In this document: positions 58,998 to 64,000 of the stretch, piece after piece | How the letters are laid out: each line of letters starts with the position of its first letter | How positions within the stretch are numbered: the first letter of the stretch is position 1 | Origin: Cotesia glomerata | Lineage: Eukaryota > Arthropoda > Insecta > Hymenoptera > Braconidae | DNA: 64,000 nucleotides | Direction: 5' to 3' | NCBI RefSeq assembly: GCF_020080835.1 | Contig: NC_058164.1 | Span: 4,613,666 to 4,677,665, forward strand | Translations under genes and position numbers: made by a program | The notes under the pieces: model-generated | Seen by the model: the letters and a program-made list of their open reading frames with translations, nothing else | Told to the model about the DNA's origin: nothing | The model's database searches: none

Positions 58998-60257
58998 TAC
59001 AAAAATAGTGGAAAGTTTCACGGGTAACCTTTTTTTTTTAAATAAAAAAAATTATTCAATTTTTTTTCTTTTAATATTTAATTTCAAAATAGTAATTTTA
59101 TTATTTAATTATACGGTAAAAAAATCAATGGAATATTAACTTCAGTTGAATAAATTCATTGCAAGTTTGAATAAAAATAAATATAAAAAAAGAAAAAATA
59201 GGATAGTTAAACTATACTCTCAATCTTATTATTACACAAAGTAAAATGAGGATTCAGAATGTACAATGTGAAATATAGAATGTGCAATGTATAATGTATA
59301 AAGTATAACTTTTAATTAAACTTTGAATAATAAATAACGAGGATCTGGAATATAAATAAATAATTATAAAAAAAGGAGACAAAGAGCAATAATAATGTAT
59401 GGTTATAAATGCGTGGAGCCAATTCGCAGCGAATTGAAATTAAGCGGGGGGAGTGGCTCGTTAAGTAATTCGCGTCATTAAGCAGTAATGGTAGTCAGGC
59501 TCGTACAAACCACACACATATATGTTAACTCGTGTACACTGTAAATTATATTCTGTCCTCGTGGTTGTTGTTGTTGTACTTGTATAATAATAGCAAAAGC
59601 AGAAGTTGTAGTAGTGTCAGTTGTACTTGTAGTTGTGTAGTTGTTGTAGTAGAATAACCGGGAGAGAGCAGACCGAGTTACGCCATTATTCCGAAACAAA
59701 CGGCTAACGACCTACCGCTGGGTTGCGATTGGACGAATGACGCGTGATACGCCGTATACACCGAGGGTTGTCAGACCTCGTGGAAGGGGATTTTAGTAAA
59801 GATAATTAGTCGACTATGAATCAAGTTTAATTGGCTTTTCCAACGACCTTACAGCCGAGTGTATTCATGTATCAAGTAATATAACACGAGAAAAAATTGT
59901 ACCGAAAATTACAATATTAATATCGTAATTTAGGACTTTTTTTTTCATTAGTAAGGCCTTGACGCTTTTTTGGGATTTTATTTTGTTTTTTTCATAATTA
60001 AATCTCATTGATATTATCAATAATAATTAAAAATTAGACTTTAGGCAATTTGATGACTAAAATATTAATTAAAAAATGAATTTCTTGGTTAAAGATTTTT
60101 TCTCTTGAATTAAATTAATTTTTTTTTATATAATTTTTTTTAATCCTTAAAATTTTAAGTGTGACATTAAAAAGTTACTGCTGTCTGTATACAATTTTTT
60201 TTATTATCAAAAAAATACAAAGATAAAAATTTTTTTTGATTAAAGATTTAATCAAGA
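58998..60257. other. Unique and AT-rich DNA
   Basis: 59330-59880 is less AT-rich, with TTGTTGTTGTACTTG / AGTTGTAGTAG simple runs at about 59565-59650 that underlie a threonine-rich 73-codon minus-strand frame. 59890-60240 is A/T-rich. No gene was recognised. Confidence 0.4.
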
Positions 60258-61097
60258 CTAGCAACCTTGCAGTCACTATGTGACTGCCGAGACTTGTAAA
60301 CTATAAATAAATAAAATTTTGTTTTATTAAATAATGAATTTTGTTAAATTGCACTGTACTTTTTTAACTATTGGCATTTTTAAAGATATAAGCTCATCCC
60401 GATGTTACACTCATCAAGAGCTTTTATTTGAGTACCCACATGCATTTTGATATATTTTTCATATATTTATATATATTATATATATAAATATATGACAAAT
60501 TGATGTTGGTACTTAAATGAAAGATATTGATGAAAGTAACATTGGGATGAGCTTATATCTTTAAAAATGTCAATAATTAAGAAATTATATTGTATTTTGT
60601 CAACTTATGATATTTTTACATACATAATTAAGAAATGACCTTGTATCTTGTGAACTATTGACGTTTTTAAAGATATAAGCTCATCTCGATATTACACTCT
60701 TCAAGAGCTATCATTTGAGTACCCATATGCATTTTGATATATTTTTCATAGATACATATATATGTAATATATATAAATATATGAAAAATTGATGTGGGTA
60801 CTCAAATGAAAGTTCTTGAAGAGTGTAACATCGGGATGAGCTTATATCCTTGAAAACGTCAATAGTTCACAAGATACAAGGTCATTTCTTAATTATGTAT
60901 CTAGAGATAGAGCATTTTTGAATGCAGCCTAAATACTTATCATAATAAATTTATTATCGGTGAGACTAATAAGAATCCTTGAAAAGGAACAAATTAAAAT
61001 CAAGACTTCTAACGATACCAAATTTTACCATAAAAACCCATTTTATCATATAAATACACTGGCCACAAAATTTTGCTTATTCTCTTTATAATATAAA
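60258..61097 (-). mobile_element. Helitron family 2, reverse orientation
   Basis: The plus strand starts CTAGCAACCTTGCAGTCACT, the reverse complement of the usual 3' end with hairpin, and runs through two palindromes (about 60370-60570 and 60655-60865) to TTCTCTTTATAATATA, the degenerate minus-strand 5' end. Next to it, on the minus strand, is the AAAATTTTGTGGCCAGTG box also present at 37478. Confidence 0.82.
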
Positions 61098-62404
61098 AAA
61101 AAATTTTAAACCAAAAAAAAAGAATTTTTCTATTTGATTTAAATTATTTCCTTTCAAATCAAATTTATTTTTTGTCAACGTAAAAATAAATTAAATTAAT
61201 TTAAAAAAATTAACTTTAATTAAGAATAAAAGTTCAGAACCAAAAAAATCAACTTGAAGAATTTTTTTATTTTAAATAAAAATTAAATTTAAATAAAATT
61301 AAAATTTTTTTTATTACTGTGAAATTTCTTAGTTGATATTTTTATCGCTTTCCAGGATAAAAACTCCGATGAACTCAAGTGTCCTGGCATTCAGCTCCGG
61401 AGTCCTCTTTGGCGAGCGTTTGTCCGAAACTACCCAGGGACGAAGGTGGCCGTAACGACCCCTTAGGTCGCGGCCGCGAGATCGATACCGCAGTATCTCG
61501 AAGCCGAAGCCGAAGCAAGAGGAAGAGGTTGGGAGGACCGGGCGGAAGATCATCTGCATACTCTCCTTCTTTACTATCCAGCTCATTCTGATCCTCAAGT
61601 TGAATTTCCTCGGTTCTGGGTCTTCGGTCGTCTCTATCTCTGTACTCACCCTCTCAACAGTAATCCCCGCCTCTCACCCTCATGAATCGGCCTTTGGTGC
61701 TCGGCATGTAAGGCCAAGAAGGACACGGATAAGGACAAGAGCGAGGAGAAGCAGCACGGGGTGGCTTCCAGTCCAACTAGACAAGATCTCGACTACACTG
61801 GACGGTTGGTAGGTATCCTCACACCTCACCTTAGCTGACCTAGGGATGAGGGGAGGCTGTCCGCTAGAGCCGAGACCGGGTCTTCTGTAACTGTAGCCGG
61901 GACAAGATAAATTCAAATCCGAGACGAGAGTTCTGAAACCGCAAATCACGTTCTATTCCTATATACACCCAGGATCATCCGTCTCCAGTGAGCAGTGACC
62001 AGTGACCAGCTTCCCCTCTCCACGAACGTACACTCCTTCACTCAACTAACGTTCAAGTAGTCTTGGGTTGTCATCCTTTTACTTTTGGTTCATCCAATCC
62101 TCACGACCAGCTCATGGAGATTGGAAATAAAATTCATTTCTTTCAATTTGTTACATTTTCTGAAACTACTACAGTCACTATTCAAAATCGCTATTATTAT
62201 TGTTATTATTATTACTTTTTTACAACAAGTGTTAGATATAAATAATATTTTTTTTGTGACTTGAAATTAAAAATAACAAAATTTGTTGATAATTTTTTAA
62301 GAATAAAATTTACAATATTTTAACCTCTGAAAATAATATTTAAAATTTTTTTGAACAATTACATTTTTTTTCCCTGAAGTTTACGAAAAATAGAATAACT
62401 TAAA
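61098..62404. other. Unique DNA with a GC-rich block
   Basis: 61370-62100 is one of the most GC-rich parts of the window (GGTCGCGGCCGCGAGATC). Frames of 106 and 89 codons (minus) and 70 codons (plus) overlap each other with no recognised domain. The AAGCCGAAGCCGAAGCAAG triplet repeat near 61500 explains some of the openness. It may be regulatory or an unrecognised exon. Confidence 0.4.
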
Positions 62405-62750
62405 CTAGGAATCTTGCAGTCACTATGTGACTGCCGTGACTATAAATAAATAAAATTTTGCTTTATTAAATAATGACTTTTGTCAAATTGCACGGTACTT
62501 TCTTGAATATTGAGGTTTTTAAAGATATAAGTTCATCTCGATATTACACTCATCAAGAGCTTTCATTTGAGTACCCCCATGCATTTTTTATATATTTTTC
62601 ATATTTATATACATAGAATATATATAAATATATGAAAAATTGATGTGGGTACTCAAATGAAAGGTCTCGATGAGTGTAATGTCGGGGAGAGCTTATATCT
62701 TCAAAAATGTCAATAGTTCCCAAGATACAAGGTCATTTCTGAATTATGTA
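62405..62750 (-). mobile_element. Helitron family 2, reverse orientation, truncated
   Basis: The plus strand starts CTAGGAATCTTGCAGTCACT with the hairpin, then one palindrome (about 62505-62715), and stops near GAATTATGTAAG. The minus-strand 5' half is missing. Confidence 0.75.
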
Positions 62751-63880
62751 AGTAAAAATATGATAAATTGACAAAATACAATATAATTTTAAGACCTTTG
62801 CACATTTTTGGTCAATGTAAAATTTTGGTTAATATAAAAAGCTTAAAATTTATATTCACAAATTTTCTTAATTATTATTATAAATTTGCCGTGGAATCAA
62901 ATAATAAAAAAAATTGTAATGGTCAAAAACTTTGATAATTTATATATTTATACGTAAAGTAACAAAATGTTGATTTGACATTTATTCAAAGAAAAAAAAA
63001 TCTTCTTATGTAATACTTGTATCAAATAAAAATAATAAAAAAAATAAACATCTAAATATCCATATCACCAAGGAATTTATTAGCCATCAGTGTTCTAGCT
63101 CTAAATTCCCGAGGACAAGTCCACTTTCGGCGTCACGTACAAAACACATACGTCAAGCAATTCAAAACAAGGATTTAACAATGGAAAATAACGGGACGGA
63201 ATATTTTCTCTGGACGTGGACAAACAGGTAGCTCTAAATTTGAAAGTCAACACTAAAGTTTTATTCCTTATCCATATAACTCTAATCTCGGCATTTGAAT
63301 AAATCAATCCCTCAAACCACTTCCAGGCATCCGTCCCCATAAATATACATCCGAGATCCAAAACACACATCCTACGTCCACTACCCACCCAATATTCAAC
63401 CCGTAGTGTGATAGTACACTACAATAATTCATTTCATAAATCCCAAAATCATACCATCGTATTTGGTACATAGATAGTGAACATACAGGACAATCACCCG
63501 CAATGGAACCATGCTGTTACGAGTTTGTATCAATTCATTTCCACCAATCTATTTATATCTCTAACCCTCTCTCTCTCTATCGCGGAAATCCGGCAAGTAT
63601 TATCGCAGAATAAGTGAACATTTAACACCAGTATTATACATATTATATACGCGGGGATCAAAATCTCCATCAGTATACATATTGAAATTACAAATGTACA
63701 TACATGCAGTAGTATAATACATAACGCACTGGTCCTTGGTCATGTACAAAAATTTCAATATTATTCACATCAAGTATGTACATGTGTGATGTGTCATGTG
63801 TGATTAAACTACAACCACAATAATTCACATATACATACATACATGCATAAATATAAAAATAAATATAAATACATCCACGT
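62751..63880. other. Unique DNA without a recognised gene
   Basis: 62760-63060 is A/T-rich and 63090-63600 is moderate complexity. A 95-codon minus-strand frame (63101-63388) has no clear domain. A CTCTCTCTCTAT stretch lies near 63570 and ACATACATACATGC near 63835. Confidence 0.4.
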
Positions 63881-64000
63881 GAAAATATTTTTTTTATATG
63901 GCCTAATATGTGCATATATAATTTTTTTTAATATAACCATACATATTTTTGATTAGATATGGCATCATATATTCATATATAATTTTTTGATATGGTTATA
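63881..64000. repeat. Start of a third ATATGGC-type minisatellite, cut by window end
   Basis: TATATGGCCTAATATGTGCA, ATATAATTTTTTTTAATATA and GATATGGCATCATATATTCA repeat in the style of the 5950-7030 array. Only about one unit is visible. Confidence 0.5.

Noticed and set aside
1..64000. Proviral or polydnavirus segment
   Set aside because: No viral genes, no long terminal direct repeats and no circularisation-type boundary motif could be supported; all larger repeats are explained as Helitrons, MITEs, foldbacks or satellites.

Overview
The window looks like nuclear DNA from an AT-rich animal genome, most likely an arthropod. The evidence is long A/T-only stretches, Helitrons, TA-targeted inverted-repeat elements, truncated 3' tails of non-LTR retrotransposons, and metazoan-style splice-site candidates. 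A parasitoid-wasp-like hymenopteran is a reasonable guess but cannot be shown from this sequence. There is no sign of bacterial, plasmid or phage organisation: no operons, no ribosome binding sites and no long open frames. Almost all open frames are short, lie in repeats or low-complexity DNA, and look like chance.

The window is best read as intergenic or deep intronic DNA colonised in layers by small non-autonomous transposons. The best gene trace is a 70-bp splice-bounded candidate exon at 10124-10193. A weaker candidate first exon lies at 11611-11723 and another weak splice-bounded segment at 47923-47988. No protein family could be assigned to any of them.

Repeat layers from left to right: a Helitron (family 2) at 840-1652; a 249-bp tandem palindrome array at 3140-3960; a CCATATATGG-rich minisatellite at 5950-7030; a dimeric repeat at 8226-9524; a second minisatellite at 10361-11600 that surrounds a GC-rich double hairpin; a foldback element at 12676-13092; family-1 Helitrons at 16439, 20198 and 20866; an inverted dimeric repeat at 22623-23692 holding a TA-inserted MITE; another palindrome array at 24700-25430; a MITE at 26979-27246; retrotransposon tails around 26650, 29130 and 29460; a head-to-tail array of three family-1 Helitrons at 31125-33016; a family-2 Helitron at 37478-38762 with a nested element; a foldback element carrying a tRNA-like sequence at 39724-40304; a MITE with a nested element at 40717-41281; Helitron remnants at 42360-43040; a MITE at 50188-50363; a Helitron at 54440-55280; a reverse-strand Helitron at 56939-57490; a second nested MITE at 57582-58997; reverse-strand Helitrons at 60258-61097 and 62405-62750; and the start of a third minisatellite at 63881-64000.

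Between these lie higher-complexity, less AT-rich unique blocks (for example 1990-2300, 7080-8150, 13290-14340, 17140-17920, 19170-19600, 43180-43960, 47460-48200, 53400-54160 and 61370-62100). They have no recognisable gene and could include regulatory DNA. The strongest results are structural: precise insertion sites confirmed by paralogous empty sites inside the same window, a compensatory base change in a Helitron terminal hairpin, a head-to-tail Helitron array with two equivalent junctions, and a foldback element with a Pol III-type internal promoter.
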